From: a gamma proteobacterium HdN1
GTDB taxonomy: Bacteria > Pseudomonadota > Gammaproteobacteria > Pseudomonadales > Ketobacteraceae
NCBI GenBank assembly: GCA_000198515.1
Contig: FP929140.1
Span: 186,001 to 250,000, forward strand
Direction: 5' to 3'
DNA length: 64,000 nt
The notes beneath the pieces were generated by a model, which was given only the letters and a program-made list of their open reading frames with translations, was not told where the DNA came from and did not search any database. Position numbers and translations under genes: made by a program. Of this stretch, positions 45,320 to 54,511 are shown in pieces; the stretch's first letter is position 1, and each line of letters starts with the position of its first letter.

Positions 45320-47586
45320 GTCTTGATGATGCATTTCAGGCATTTGTGATTGAAAGCAGTGAATTGCTGCAGGATATGGAAGACCACTTGCTTGCCTTTT
45401 CCAGCGCAACCTCACCCGAGGAGTCGATCAACTGCATTTTTCGTGCGGCGCATACCATAAAAGAAACCGCAGGCTTATTTGGTATTCACGGTGTGGTGGG
45501 ATTTACCCACGTCGTAGAGAGCGTGTTACAGCGAGTACGAGAGGGCAGTCTGCCAATGACGGATGCGCTCATCAGCTTGATACTGGAATGCAAGGACTAC
45601 ATCAGCCGCCAGATTGGGGCCATCCAGGATGATGTCGTAATTATGGATGACGGGATGATCGCGACAGAAAAAGGCTTGTTCGATCAACTGTGCCGCTATA
45701 TGAAACCGGGAGATGATACCTCCGGCGTTTGCTGTTCAATCGAAACAGAAGCGTCGGCAGGCGCTGAGGAATCTCAGCCTGCTGGAGCTCAGCCCGCAGA
45801 GAAGGTGCGGGATGCTGCGCTTGGAAATCCAACCATTGAGGCCAAGGATGATGCCCAGATGGAAAACGAAAACTGGCATATTTCAGTGCAGTTTAGTGAA
45901 GATGTGTTGCGCCAAGGGATGGACCCAGCCGCGTTTCTGCGCTACTTGAATACCATTGGTAAAATCCAGCACATCGTCACGCATTTTGAACGGATTCCCA
46001 AAGCAGACGAGATGGACCCAGAATCGTGCTATATCGGCTATGAGATCAATTTCAAAACGGAAGCAGACAAGAGCACGATTGAGGGCGTATTTGAATTTGT
46101 TCGCGATGATTGCCAGCTGCGGATTATCCCACCTCACGCGCGTGCTTCTGATTTTATTACCGCCATTCAGCAAGTAGAGTCTGCGGGGCACTTAAAGCTT
46201 GGTGAAATTCTAGTGCAGTGTGGTTCGCTTACTTCGGCGGAGCTAAAGCGTCTGTTGGGCTTGCAGAAAAAACTCAACGAAGGTGGAGAAAAAGCCCGGC
46301 TGGGAGAGTTGGTAGTACAAGATCAATCGGCTCATCCAGAGGTTGTGCAGGCTGCGCTCCACCGGCAGGAGCAGAATAAACATACGCAGGTGAAAACCAA
46401 TCAAACTCTGCGCGTAGACGCTGTAAAACTTGATCATCTTATCAACTTGGTTGGCGAACTTGTGATCGCGGGTGCGGGTATCGAATCCGGCGCAAAAGAA
46501 CTGGGCAACAGCCGGTTGTTAGAAGCCTCGCTCACCATGGCGCGCCTGATTGAGGAAGTACGCGATAGCTCGCTACGCCTGAGGATGGTGCAGATCGGCG
46601 AAACCTTTAACCGCTTCCAGCGCGTGGTGCGAGATATTTCCAAAGATCTTGGCAAGCAGATCGAACTGGAAATCAATGGCCGTGAAACAGAGCTTGATAA
46701 GTCGGTAATCGAAAAAATCGGTGATCCGCTTACCCATCTGGTAAGAAATGCGATGGATCACGGAATTGAGCCGCCAGAGGTGCGCCGTGAACGCGGAAAA
46801 TCTGAGATTGGTATGGTCGGCCTCAACGCCTATCACGAATCCGGCAGCATCGTGATTGAAGTGAGTGATGATGGCGGTGGTTTGAATCAGAAGCGAATTT
46901 TCGAGAAGGCCGTAGAAAAAGGTCTTGTTGCCGCTGATGCAGTGCTTACGCCGCAGCAGATTTACCAGATGATTTTTGAGGCCGGCTTCTCAACCGCAGC
47001 GACAGTGAGCAATATTTCCGGGCGTGGCGTTGGCATGGACGTCGTGCGAAGAAATATCGAATCCTTGCGGGGCTCCATTGAAATCGACAGCGAGGAAGGT
47101 ATCGGCACGAAAATTAAGGTGCGTCTGCCGCTCACGCTTGCAATTATCGACGGATTCATGATTGGCGTTGACGAGTCCTGCTATGTATTGCCGCTAGACG
47201 TTGTTGAGCAGTGTCGTGAGCTTTCGGAACTGGAGCAGGCGCAGTGCCGGAAAAACAATTATATCAACTTGGATGGGGCTGTTTTGCCATTGATCCGGTT
47301 GCGAGACTTTTTTGAGCATCATGGGCCTGCGCCCAAGCGTGAAAATATTGTGGTGGTGAAGCACGGTGCTAGAAAAACTGGATTTGTGGTGGATCATTTG
47401 CTTGGTGAACTGCAAACCGTGATCAAACCAATGGGCCCGATTTTTGGGAGAATGCGCGGTATCAGCGGCTCTACGATTTTGGGGAGCGGAGACGTTGCCC
47501 TAATTTTAGATACAGCTTCCCTTGTGGAGCGTGCCGTGGTGAAAGAGTCTTCGGTGGTTACGTCGCGCCGCTTGGCATGCCCTTAA
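45316..47586 (+). CDS. cheA: chemotaxis-type histidine kinase CheA
   Basis: The protein has 756 residues: HPt domain with His46 in AAHTIKETAGLFG, a linker, then a P2-like domain (about 190-275). The dimer helix, ATPase (HLVRNAMDHGIEPP, SDDGGGLNQ, GRGVGMDVV) and CheW-like C-terminus follow. In most CheA the HPt motif is HTIKGSAG; here Gly-Ser is replaced by Glu-Thr. That may change the partner or rate but is not proof of inactivity. It starts four bases inside the STAS gene. No MCP, CheR or CheB is adjacent. Confidence 0.95.
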   Translation: MSLDDAFQAFVIESSELLQDMEDHLLAFSSATSPEESINCIFRAAHTIKETAGLFGIHGVVGFTHVVESVLQRVREGSLPMTDALISLILECKDYISRQIGAIQDDVVIMDDGMIATEKGLFDQLCRYMKPGDDTSGVCCSIETEASAGAEESQPAGAQPAEKVRDAALGNPTIEAKDDAQMENENWHISVQFSEDVLRQGMDPAAFLRYLNTIGKIQHIVTHFERIPKADEMDPESCYIGYEINFKTEADKSTIEGVFEFVRDDCQLRIIPPHARASDFITAIQQVESAGHLKLGEILVQCGSLTSAELKRLLGLQKKLNEGGEKARLGELVVQDQSAHPEVVQAALHRQEQNKHTQVKTNQTLRVDAVKLDHLINLVGELVIAGAGIESGAKELGNSRLLEASLTMARLIEEVRDSSLRLRMVQIGETFNRFQRVVRDISKDLGKQIELEINGRETELDKSVIEKIGDPLTHLVRNAMDHGIEPPEVRRERGKSEIGMVGLNAYHESGSIVIEVSDDGGGLNQKRIFEKAVEKGLVAADAVLTPQQIYQMIFEAGFSTAATVSNISGRGVGMDVVRRNIESLRGSIEIDSEEGIGTKIKVRLPLTLAIIDGFMIGVDESCYVLPLDVVEQCRELSELEQAQCRKNNYINLDGAVLPLIRLRDFFEHHGPAPKRENIVVVKHGARKTGFVVDHLLGELQTVIKPMGPIFGRMRGISGSTILGSGDVALILDTASLVERAVVKESSVVTSRRLACP

Positions 47587-47626
47587 CTGTCATCCACCTA
47601 ATTATGCGAGAAAGCAGGGGAATTTT

Positions 47627-48160
47627 ATGAACGCGTTGGTCCAAAAAAAGGCCCAGGTTGAGCAAGTCCAGGTAAGCGAAGATGATCAATACCTAACGTT
47701 TTCGCTGGCCGGTGAAATGTTTGGTGTTGGCATTATGAGCATCAAAGAAATTATTGAATACGGCAGCATTACCTCGGTTCCGTTAATGCCAGGGTTTGTG
47801 CGGGGCGTAATCAATTTGCGCGGCAGGGTGGTTCCTGTCATTGACTTACAGGCGCGGTTTGGGCGTCCAAGTTCACCCGTTGAAAAGCGCACCTGCATCG
47901 TGATTGTCGAAGTGGCCGGTGTGGAGGATGCGCTGGATATTGGTGTGGTAGTGGATGCGGTGTCGGAAGTCATGGCGATTCCCGCAAGCGACATTGAAAA
48001 GGCGCCGAGCTTTGGTGCTAAATTGCGTCAAGATTTTTTGCGCGGTATGGGAAAAGTAGACGGCAAGTTTGTAATTTTACTGGATATTTCACAGGTGCTT
48101 TCGGTAGAAGAGCTATCAGGGCTTGTCGGGCATTTGGATGAGGTTCAGGCGGCGGATTGA
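47627..48160 (+). CDS. cheW: coupling protein CheW
   Basis: The protein has 177 residues. The CheW fold is clear in YLTFSLAGEMFGVGIMSIKEIIEY, GFVRGVINLRGRVVPVIDL, and the later LLDISQVLSVEEL. It joins CheA to a receptor. It lies 40 bases after CheA. The first 20 residues are charged and probably disordered. Confidence 0.95.
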   Translation: MNALVQKKAQVEQVQVSEDDQYLTFSLAGEMFGVGIMSIKEIIEYGSITSVPLMPGFVRGVINLRGRVVPVIDLQARFGRPSSPVEKRTCIVIVEVAGVEDALDIGVVVDAVSEVMAIPASDIEKAPSFGAKLRQDFLRGMGKVDGKFVILLDISQVLSVEELSGLVGHLDEVQAAD

Positions 48161-48183
48161 TCTCAGCTAGAGACTAGAGTTGT

Positions 48184-48711
48184 ATGCAGCAGACCATTGT
48201 GCTGATGCCGGGAGAGTTTTACTTTGGGGATCGCACCACGGTCATCAAGACTCTGCTAGGGTCTTGTGTTTCGATCGTTTTATGGCATCCGCAAAAAAAA
48301 ATAGGTGGTATGTGCCACTTTGTGCTCCCTTCTCGCAAGGTGAGAGGCGTGCTGGATGGGCGTTATGCAGATGAAGCGATGGAGCTTTTTCTGATATCGC
48401 TACGCGCTCGCCATACCGAGGCGCCTCAATATCGGGCCAGCCTCTACGGAGGTGCGAATATGATTCGGCTCGCTCCCGGCGTTTGCTGTGCGGAAGGTGC
48501 TGAGCCCCTCGCCGCGTCCAAGCGCTGCACAAACGTTGCTTGCCTCAATCAGCGTGAGGCGCGAACTTTGCTGCAGCGTTTCGGGTTCTCTCTGGTTGAG
48601 CAGGATATGGGCGGCAATACCCATCGAATGGTGGAATTTGACGTAGGCACCGGCAAGGTGAAGGTTCAACGTGGTGGCAATTGCCCGCAGCCCAGTGCCC
48701 GATATGCGTAA
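48184..48711 (+). CDS. cheD: chemoreceptor glutamine deamidase CheD
   Basis: The protein has 175 residues. The catalytic Cys28 is in LLGSCVSI and His45 in GGMCHFVLP, the CheD pair that deamidates or de-esterifies receptor glutamines. It implies a receptor with modifiable sites, although no MCP, CheR or CheB is next to it. It lies 23 bases after CheW. A tandem repeat array follows the stop. Confidence 0.93.
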   Translation: MQQTIVLMPGEFYFGDRTTVIKTLLGSCVSIVLWHPQKKIGGMCHFVLPSRKVRGVLDGRYADEAMELFLISLRARHTEAPQYRASLYGGANMIRLAPGVCCAEGAEPLAASKRCTNVACLNQREARTLLQRFGFSLVEQDMGGNTHRMVEFDVGTGKVKVQRGGNCPQPSARYA

Positions 48712-48754
48712 AGATCGTGGAAGCCGTTGGGCGCTTGTTCGTGCCTTTATGTGT

Positions 48755-48823
48755 AAAGATGCTTTTACGCGCAAAGATGCTTTTGCATGCACAGATGCTT
48801 TTGCATGCACAGATGCGTTAGCG
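48755..48823. repeat. 3 x 18-bp tandem repeat downstream of cheD
   Basis: AAAGATGCTTTTACGCGC (48755-48772), AAAGATGCTTTTGCATGC (48773-48790) and ACAGATGCTTTTGCATGC (48791-48808) are followed by a partial fourth unit. The array is 44 bases after the cheD stop and encodes nothing obvious. Confidence 0.85.
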
Positions 48824-48969
48824 ATCAGTGGTAATTTGCAGCAAAAAAGCGGATTGAAAAGTGGTCAGTAAGAGCTACGCTTTATGAACGCCGCTCGGTT
48901 TTGAACACGATGCGGCGAGTTCTGTTTTTGCGGCCATCAAAAGGTGTTTAACCTGCAGGAGGGGGAAGG

Positions 48970-50178
48970 ATGGTTGAGTTTCCGTCACCCGTTCTTGTGG
49001 TGGATGATAGCGGTGTGCAGCGCCAATATATGGCGGATCTTTGCCGCACGTTGGGCGCAAGTGAAGTGCTTCAGGCGCGCGGTGGAGCGGAAGCATTGGA
49101 GATTCTCTCGACAGAGCGGGATCGGCTGCGTCTCGTCATTGTGGATCTTGAGATGCCAGACGTGGATGGCGTGCAGGTCATGCAGGAATCGCTTCAGCTC
49201 AAGCTTGAGGTGCCCATTATTGTGGCAAGTTCACGCGAGTCCTCGCTGTTAGCTTCGATTGAAACCATGTGCGCCAATCTTGGCGTGAATTTAATCTGCG
49301 CATTAGCCAAACCGCTCACCGTTATGCAGCTTACGACGGCGGTATCCAGGATTCAGCCGAAAAGTATCGCCAAAAAAAGTATTGCCGAACCGGAAGGCCA
49401 TTCGTTTGAGCCGCGTGAATTTTCTGAAGCGCTGATGCATCACCAGTTTTGCGCGCATTTTCAGCCCAAAGTGACCCTTGATAGCGGCACTCTTAAAGGC
49501 GTAGAGGTGCTGATTCGCTGGCAGCATCCGCGTCGAGGGCTGGTGATGCCAGGGCATTTTATTCCCGCAATGGAAGGCACGCCCTTTATTCACTACGTTA
49601 CGTTTGAAGTGCTGGATTTAACTCTAGCGCAGATGAAAGATTGGCTGGCACGCGGCTTGGTGATTACTGCATCCATCAACCTTTCCGCATCCTCGTTAGC
49701 AAGGCCGGGCTTTATTGACACGCTTTTAGAACGCATCAAAACCAGCAAGGTGCCACCGAGCCTGATCATTTGTGAAATTACCGAGACGGCGATCATGACC
49801 GACCTAGGTGTGTCGCTTGGCGCTTTGGCGCGGCTTCGACTGCACGGTGTGGGTTTGTCGATTGATGATTTTGGTACCGGCTTCTCGTCGATGCAGCAGC
49901 TCTCACAAGCGCCATTTACCGAGCTTAAAATTGATCGTGCGTTTGTTCATGGTGCGCATGAACGCACCCATCTGCGCGTGATGTTGGAAAGTACCATCGA
50001 AATGGCGCGCCGTTTGAATCTTAATGTCGTGGCCGAAGGCGTTGAAACCGCCGCCGACTGGACGCTGTTACGTGCGCTTTCCTGCGAGATGGCGCAGGGT
50101 TATCATATTGCTAGGCCCATGCCGAGCGATACCTTTTTGGAATGGGCGCAGCAGACCGATCGCGCTCATCTTGCCTGA
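48970..50178 (+). CDS. response regulator with EAL domain (c-di-GMP phosphodiesterase)
   Basis: The protein has 402 residues: a receiver with Asp59 in LVIVDLEMPDVDG, then an EAL domain. The EAL motif is written Glu179-Val-Leu (GVEVLIRWQHP). The other catalytic motifs are complete: NLSASSL, EITETAI, IDDFGTGFSS, LKIDRAFV, AEGVET and QGY. So it is probably active and degrades c-di-GMP. This layout is that of VieA-type regulators without an HTH. It closes the chemosensory block. The likely reading is that CheA passes phosphate to this protein, coupling chemosensing to c-di-GMP. Confidence 0.92.
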   Translation: MVEFPSPVLVVDDSGVQRQYMADLCRTLGASEVLQARGGAEALEILSTERDRLRLVIVDLEMPDVDGVQVMQESLQLKLEVPIIVASSRESSLLASIETMCANLGVNLICALAKPLTVMQLTTAVSRIQPKSIAKKSIAEPEGHSFEPREFSEALMHHQFCAHFQPKVTLDSGTLKGVEVLIRWQHPRRGLVMPGHFIPAMEGTPFIHYVTFEVLDLTLAQMKDWLARGLVITASINLSASSLARPGFIDTLLERIKTSKVPPSLIICEITETAIMTDLGVSLGALARLRLHGVGLSIDDFGTGFSSMQQLSQAPFTELKIDRAFVHGAHERTHLRVMLESTIEMARRLNLNVVAEGVETAADWTLLRALSCEMAQGYHIARPMPSDTFLEWAQQTDRAHLA

Positions 50179-50536
50179 CATCGTCTCTACTTGCTCGGCT
50201 TCGTTTCTCTCTTGCCCGCATAGATACCATTGGTTACGCAATCCTCCTACACTCGCCGGCTTTTCTGTGAAAAGATCCCTAGACACTTCTTTTGGGGCCA
50301 TTTTTTGACCGCCGGCCCGCGAAGGCTCGGTTTCTGGCAAGATGGCTTTGATTTTAACCGATTTTCCGCCAGACTCCTTATAGGGGTGGCGTAGTTCGCA
50401 CGGATGATGTAGTCCGTAAAGATCGCATCACCCGTCAGGCGTTTTTCGATGCGTGGTGTATTGCATCCTTGCGTTTTGAACGGCACTCCCTCGCGGGTCG
50501 GTTTCTGATACTCCGGCATAACAGGAATAATCCGGC
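50179..50536. other. intergenic region before the ABC1 kinase gene
   Basis: No gene, repeat or clear terminator is seen in these 358 bases. It presumably contains the promoter of the ABC1 kinase gene, but no unambiguous pair could be assigned. Confidence 0.5.
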
Positions 50537-51823
50537 ATGATTGGCGATATTTTTGATACCGTAGGCAGCCTCTTAGAGGGCGGTGAGCGATATGTAGCGG
50601 CAACGCGAACGGGCTTTGATATTGAACAAATCTATCGACGCTATCGTCACGAGGCAGACGATCACTCGGTCGAAGAAAGCCGTGAGCTACTCGACGCGGC
50701 TCACCAAAAGGGTGCTAGTTTACTTACTCGGCTTTTCCACGAAAATGGCGCGATTTGGGTGAAGTTCGGCCAGTTTCTAAGCTCCCGAACCGATATTTTG
50801 CCGCCGCAATACGTCCAAGAACTGCAAAAGCTTCAGAACGACGCCAAGCCGGCAGAATTTCGCAAGATCCAGAAAGTGCTAGAGGCTGAGTGGGGCGCAG
50901 ACTGGCGCAGCCGGTTTGCCGCATTTGACGAGACGCCCGTCGCGGCGGCTTCGGTTGCACAGGTGCACCGCGCGACGCTGACCACGGGGGAGCGCGTGGC
51001 GGTCAAAATCCAGCTACCGCAAGCGCGCCGGCTGTTCCGGCAGGATTCTGCAGTGTTCAAAGCCTTGGCACGAGTTGGTGCGCCCATGGTTTCCCACTTT
51101 GATTTGCGCCAAGTGATTGATCAGATTGTTGATATCACTCTGCAAGAGCTGGATTTTCTGCATGAAGAATCCAATTTGCGAAAGTTTGAAAACCTGCCGC
51201 ATTCCCCCCGAATTTATGTGCCCAAACTGTTTGGTGAGATGAGCTCGGAGCGCGTGCTCGTTACCGAGTGGATCGACGGTGTTCGCCTCACCGACTACCT
51301 AAATCAGCATCCAGAGCAAGCCGAGCGGATTCTGCGCGAGATGCTGCACAGTTATATTCAGCAGATCACCGCGTTTGGCGTGTTTCATGCCGACCCGCAT
51401 CCGGGCAATTTCCTAGTTATGAACAATGGCCGTGTCGCGGTGCTGGATTACGGCGCGATCGGTGTGCTTACGCAGGAAGAAGCCCAGAATTACGCGATTT
51501 TGCTGCAAGTTTTGTTTGGTCGTATCACCCTAGATACTCCGCTAGGTGAACTGTTCCGCAAGGCCGGATTTGTGGCGAAGGATCAGCGGGTATTTGAAGA
51601 AGTTGCCGACCTGGTGCTAAAGGAAGCGTTACGTAATCCCACGTCTTCTGACATTCTAGCGCTCGCGCTGGATCGCATGCGTTCGCTCAAAGTGCAGATT
51701 CCCGATTCGTTTGTATCGCTCGCTCGGGTCGTGCTGACCTTTGGTGGTTTGCTAAAAACTTACCAAATCAAAGTGAGCGGTCTGGATGATGCAGCGATCG
51801 GCGACGCGCAAGCGATCGCTTGA
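50537..51823 (+). CDS. ABC1/UbiB-family atypical kinase
   Basis: The protein has 428 residues. KFGQ (76-79) is the KxGQ-type motif, followed by AAASVAQVHRA and VAVKIQ (ATP lysine). Later come FHADPHPGN (catalytic) and VLDYGAIG (metal). These are the marks of the ABC1/UbiB/ADCK family, which supports ubiquinone synthesis or other lipids. UbiB itself has C-terminal membrane helices, which are not evident here, so it is a paralogue rather than UbiB. The start ATG follows CAGGAATAATCC. A 24-bp repeat covers the stop. Confidence 0.88.
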   Translation: MIGDIFDTVGSLLEGGERYVAATRTGFDIEQIYRRYRHEADDHSVEESRELLDAAHQKGASLLTRLFHENGAIWVKFGQFLSSRTDILPPQYVQELQKLQNDAKPAEFRKIQKVLEAEWGADWRSRFAAFDETPVAAASVAQVHRATLTTGERVAVKIQLPQARRLFRQDSAVFKALARVGAPMVSHFDLRQVIDQIVDITLQELDFLHEESNLRKFENLPHSPRIYVPKLFGEMSSERVLVTEWIDGVRLTDYLNQHPEQAERILREMLHSYIQQITAFGVFHADPHPGNFLVMNNGRVAVLDYGAIGVLTQEEAQNYAILLQVLFGRITLDTPLGELFRKAGFVAKDQRVFEEVADLVLKEALRNPTSSDILALALDRMRSLKVQIPDSFVSLARVVLTFGGLLKTYQIKVSGLDDAAIGDAQAIA

Positions 51824-51856
51824 AAACTGGGTGGCGACGCGCAAGCGATCGCTTGA
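51800..51856. repeat. perfect 24-bp direct repeat over the stop of the ABC1 kinase gene
   Basis: A 24-base unit starting GGCGACGCGCAAGCGATCGC is present at 51800-51823 and again at 51833-51856 with no mismatch, separated by 9 bases. The first copy ends with the gene's stop codon TGA. Each unit contains the 12-bp palindrome AAGCGATCGCTT. Confidence 0.92.
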
Positions 51857-51899
51857 CTAAGCTGGCTGCGCGCACCGTGTGAATGAGTGCGGATGCAGC

Positions 51900-52694
51900 C
51901 TAGCGTGCGGCGCGTTCAGGGGCCAGTGTGTGAATGCCCATAAATAGCAGTACGGCGGCCAGCACGATGCTGGGCCCTGTTGGTGTGTCTAGGTACCACG
52001 AAAACCCAAGGCCCAAACTCACCGCGATCACGCCCACCAGTGATGCTTTGAGTGCCATTTGTTCCGGCGTGGAAGAAATTCGCCGCGCTGCCGCCGGTGG
52101 AATGATTAAAAGCGCCGTGATCAACAGCGCACCCACGACCCGCATTCCCACAGCAACGGTCAGCGCCAAGAGCACCATCAGAAGAGCACGCAAGCGCTCC
52201 ACCGGAACGCCTTCGGCAGCGCTTAGCTCGGCGCTCAGAATGCAGCTCAGCAAAGCCCGCCATGTAAATAATAGCGTGACCGCTACCAGCGCAGAACCTG
52301 CCACAATAAAGCGTACATCATCCCAAGTGACGGCTAACACGTCACCAAACAGCAGGCCCATCATATCAACGCGTGCATTGCCCGCAAGACTAACAAGGAT
52401 TAAGCCGAGCGCCAGCGTTCCGTGCGCCATGATGCCAAGCAAAGTATCGTTGGCAAAATAGCGCTGCGAGGATGGCAGGGTGAGCACAATCGCGACCAGC
52501 GCAGTCACCAACGCCACCCCCACCAGCATGTGAAACCCGAAGGCGAGCGATAAACCAACCCCCAAAAGGGCAGAGTGGGCGAGGGTGTCGCCAAAATAGG
52601 CCATGCGCCCCCATACCACAAACGCACCCAATGGACCGCTAATGAGCGCAAGAAGAAGGCCAACGAGGAGTGGCGGCAGGAGCAGTTCAATCAT
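51900..52694 (-). CDS. znuB: zinc ABC transporter permease ZnuB
   Basis: The protein has 264 residues, mostly hydrophobic, with about eight membrane segments. It begins IELLLPPLLVGLLLALISGPLGAF and has YFGDTLAHSALLGVG, typical of the ZnuB/ABC-3 family. It is the membrane subunit of high-affinity zinc import. The start at ATG 52694 overlaps the znuC stop by eight bases. Together with ZnuC and ZnuA it forms the complete importer. Confidence 0.95.
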   Translation of the reverse strand: MIELLLPPLLVGLLLALISGPLGAFVVWGRMAYFGDTLAHSALLGVGLSLAFGFHMLVGVALVTALVAIVLTLPSSQRYFANDTLLGIMAHGTLALGLILVSLAGNARVDMMGLLFGDVLAVTWDDVRFIVAGSALVAVTLLFTWRALLSCILSAELSAAEGVPVERLRALLMVLLALTVAVGMRVVGALLITALLIIPPAAARRISSTPEQMALKASLVGVIAVSLGLGFSWYLDTPTGPSIVLAAVLLFMGIHTLAPERAAR

Positions 52695-53409
52695 GTTGAT
52701 GGTCGTGATGGTGGGTATAAATACCGATGTCTTCAGCGCTGCTGTTTTGGAACAGCGCAAGGAATTCTGGGTGACGCGCGACCGCGTGGGCAGCGCCAGA
52801 GCAGCAGATATGTTGGTTGAGGCACACGACGCGGTCGGAGCTGGCCATCACAAGGTGGAGATCGTGCGATACCAGGAAAATTCCGCAGCCGGTTTCGCTC
52901 CGAATTGCGCCCAGTAGGTGATACATTTCTTGCTGGCCCTGCAAGTCAACGCCTTGGGCGGGTTCATCCAACACCAAAAGGTCGGGTTTCCGAAGCAGGG
53001 CGCGTGCAAGCAGTACGCGCTGCCATTCGCCGCCGGAGATGCTTTGCAGCGGTGCATGGCGCACTGCCGAGGCTTTCACACGTGCCAGCGTATCGGCAAT
53101 TGGAGCGCGCCGCCCGCCCGCCAATTGCAAAAAGCGTTCAACGGTGATGGGTACGCTATTGTCCACCATCAAGCGTTGCGGCATATAGCCAACCCGCAGC
53201 CCTTTGCGGCGCTGCACCTTGCCTTCGCTAGGCCGTATCAAACCTAAGGCGAGTTTGATCAGGCTGGTTTTGCCGCCGCCATTGGGGCCTACTACGGTAA
53301 TGATTTCGTTGGCATGTAAGCTCAATTGGATCTGGTCGAGAATCAGCTTACCTTCAATGCGAAGGCTGACCGTCTGAAGCTCCAGCAAGGGAGAAGGGGC
53401 GAGAGACAC
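52687..53409 (-). CDS. znuC: zinc ABC transporter ATPase ZnuC
   Basis: The protein has 240 residues. Walker A is GPNGGGKTS at 41-49, the signature is SISGGEWQR, Walker B is LLVLDEPAQG, and the switch histidine is in VSHD. The C-terminal His-rich tail (IYTHHHDHQHD) fits zinc handling. It is divergent from znuA, with a 100-base gap. Confidence 0.96.
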   Translation of the reverse strand: MSLAPSPLLELQTVSLRIEGKLILDQIQLSLHANEIITVVGPNGGGKTSLIKLALGLIRPSEGKVQRRKGLRVGYMPQRLMVDNSVPITVERFLQLAGGRRAPIADTLARVKASAVRHAPLQSISGGEWQRVLLARALLRKPDLLVLDEPAQGVDLQGQQEMYHLLGAIRSETGCGIFLVSHDLHLVMASSDRVVCLNQHICCSGAAHAVARHPEFLALFQNSSAEDIGIYTHHHDHQHD

Positions 53410-53509
53410 GTTGCAGGCACCGGCGATACGCGAAATAATGCGCGATTCTACCTAATTTCCTGATTTCACCCTACAAAAATCATTGGGCTTGGCCCGCCTG
53501 GAGCTTGGA

Positions 53510-54508
53510 ATGCTTGGTTTTACGCAGCAAAAACGCCTCGCAATGAGCGCCCGAAGTGCGGTTGCTCACCTGTGGTTTAGGAGTTTGATCACTGCGAGTG
53601 TGGTTCTTACAAGCGTTTTATTTGCCGAGGCAGCGGTTGCGGAACCCGAGCGCCCGCTGCAAGTAGTCGTTTCGACGCAGCCTTTGCTGCGCGTTATTCA
53701 GAGCGTTGCACCGACGGGAAGCGTGGAAGTGAATGTTTTGTTGCCGCGTGCTGCATCCCCGCACGATGCCACGCTGCGCCCGCGTCAACTGCAACAACTC
53801 GTGGATGCTGATTGGTTGATTTGGATGGGGCCGGTAGTAGAACCGTATTTGCAGACATGGATTCAGAAACGCCAAGGCCCAAGCCTTGATGTGACGACGT
53901 TAGAGGGTGTGATCAAGTTGCCGCCGAGAAAACCAATGGAGGGAGGCGATCCGCACGACCATGATTCTGAGGCTGGCCACCAACATTCTGGCACCGCAAA
54001 TTTTGACGTCCACCTTTGGTGGTCGCGTGAGAATCTCCTGCTTGCCGCAGATGCGGTTGCGGAACGCTTGATTGCGCTACGACCGAATCTAAAGCCAGAA
54101 GTGCAGCAGAAGCGCGACCAGTTGCAAATCGCAATGCAGCAGCTCGCCACAGAATATCCGCAGGGTGGCACAAAAATTCAACCGTTTGCAGTATTTCACG
54201 ACGGTTGGCAATATCTTGAACGCGATCTGGGGCAGAAAGCGCAAGCCGGATTCGTACTGGATGGTGAATTGGCCATGAGTTTGCGCCATTTGGCGAAGTT
54301 GAAGCAGCACTTTCGCACACATCCAGTTGCTTGCGTGCTCATAGAGCCGGGCATGAACACCGCGCTTGTTGGCAAGGTGCTGCCAGATACGCCTACGGTT
54401 CTGCTGGATCCTATGGGGTGGGATGTGCCAAGCGAGGGCATTGTGCCGATGTTGCGCCACGCTTACGAAAGCCTTGCGCGTTGTGGCCGCGCAGGGGCGA
54501 AGAACTAA
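53510..54508 (+). CDS. znuA: zinc-binding protein ZnuA
   Basis: The protein has about 332 residues. The signal peptide ends near FAEAAVAEPE. The mature protein has VVVSTQPLL at the start and a His-rich loop GDPHDHDSEAGHQHSG at about 155-170. NFDVHLWWSREN and the later VFHDGWQYLERD carry the zinc histidines. It delivers zinc in the periplasm to ZnuBC. I start at ATG 53510 with CTGGAG before it; ATG 53543 is a second option. A Zur box is not obvious in the gap to znuC. It converges on thrB. Confidence 0.93.
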   Translation: MLGFTQQKRLAMSARSAVAHLWFRSLITASVVLTSVLFAEAAVAEPERPLQVVVSTQPLLRVIQSVAPTGSVEVNVLLPRAASPHDATLRPRQLQQLVDADWLIWMGPVVEPYLQTWIQKRQGPSLDVTTLEGVIKLPPRKPMEGGDPHDHDSEAGHQHSGTANFDVHLWWSRENLLLAADAVAERLIALRPNLKPEVQQKRDQLQIAMQQLATEYPQGGTKIQPFAVFHDGWQYLERDLGQKAQAGFVLDGELAMSLRHLAKLKQHFRTHPVACVLIEPGMNTALVGKVLPDTPTVLLDPMGWDVPSEGIVPMLRHAYESLARCGRAGAKN

Positions 54509-54511
54509 GCG

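Noticed and set aside
48400-48810. 136-codon minus-strand frame with an Ala-Lys-rich repeat start
   Set aside because: It comes from the 18-bp DNA repeat and the antisense of cheD.
48712-48969. CRISPR-like array from the 18-bp repeats after cheD
   Set aside because: The units are contiguous without spacers, so this is a simple tandem repeat, not CRISPR.
50247-50603. 118-codon minus-strand frame in the gap before the ABC1 kinase gene
   Set aside because: It overlaps the kinase start, has no motif and is basic/Pro-rich like random translation.
53410-53509. Possible Zur box between znuC and znuA
   Set aside because: I looked for a palindrome of the GAAATGTTATA type and found only weak AT-rich stretches such as GCGAAATAATGCGCG; not enough to call.
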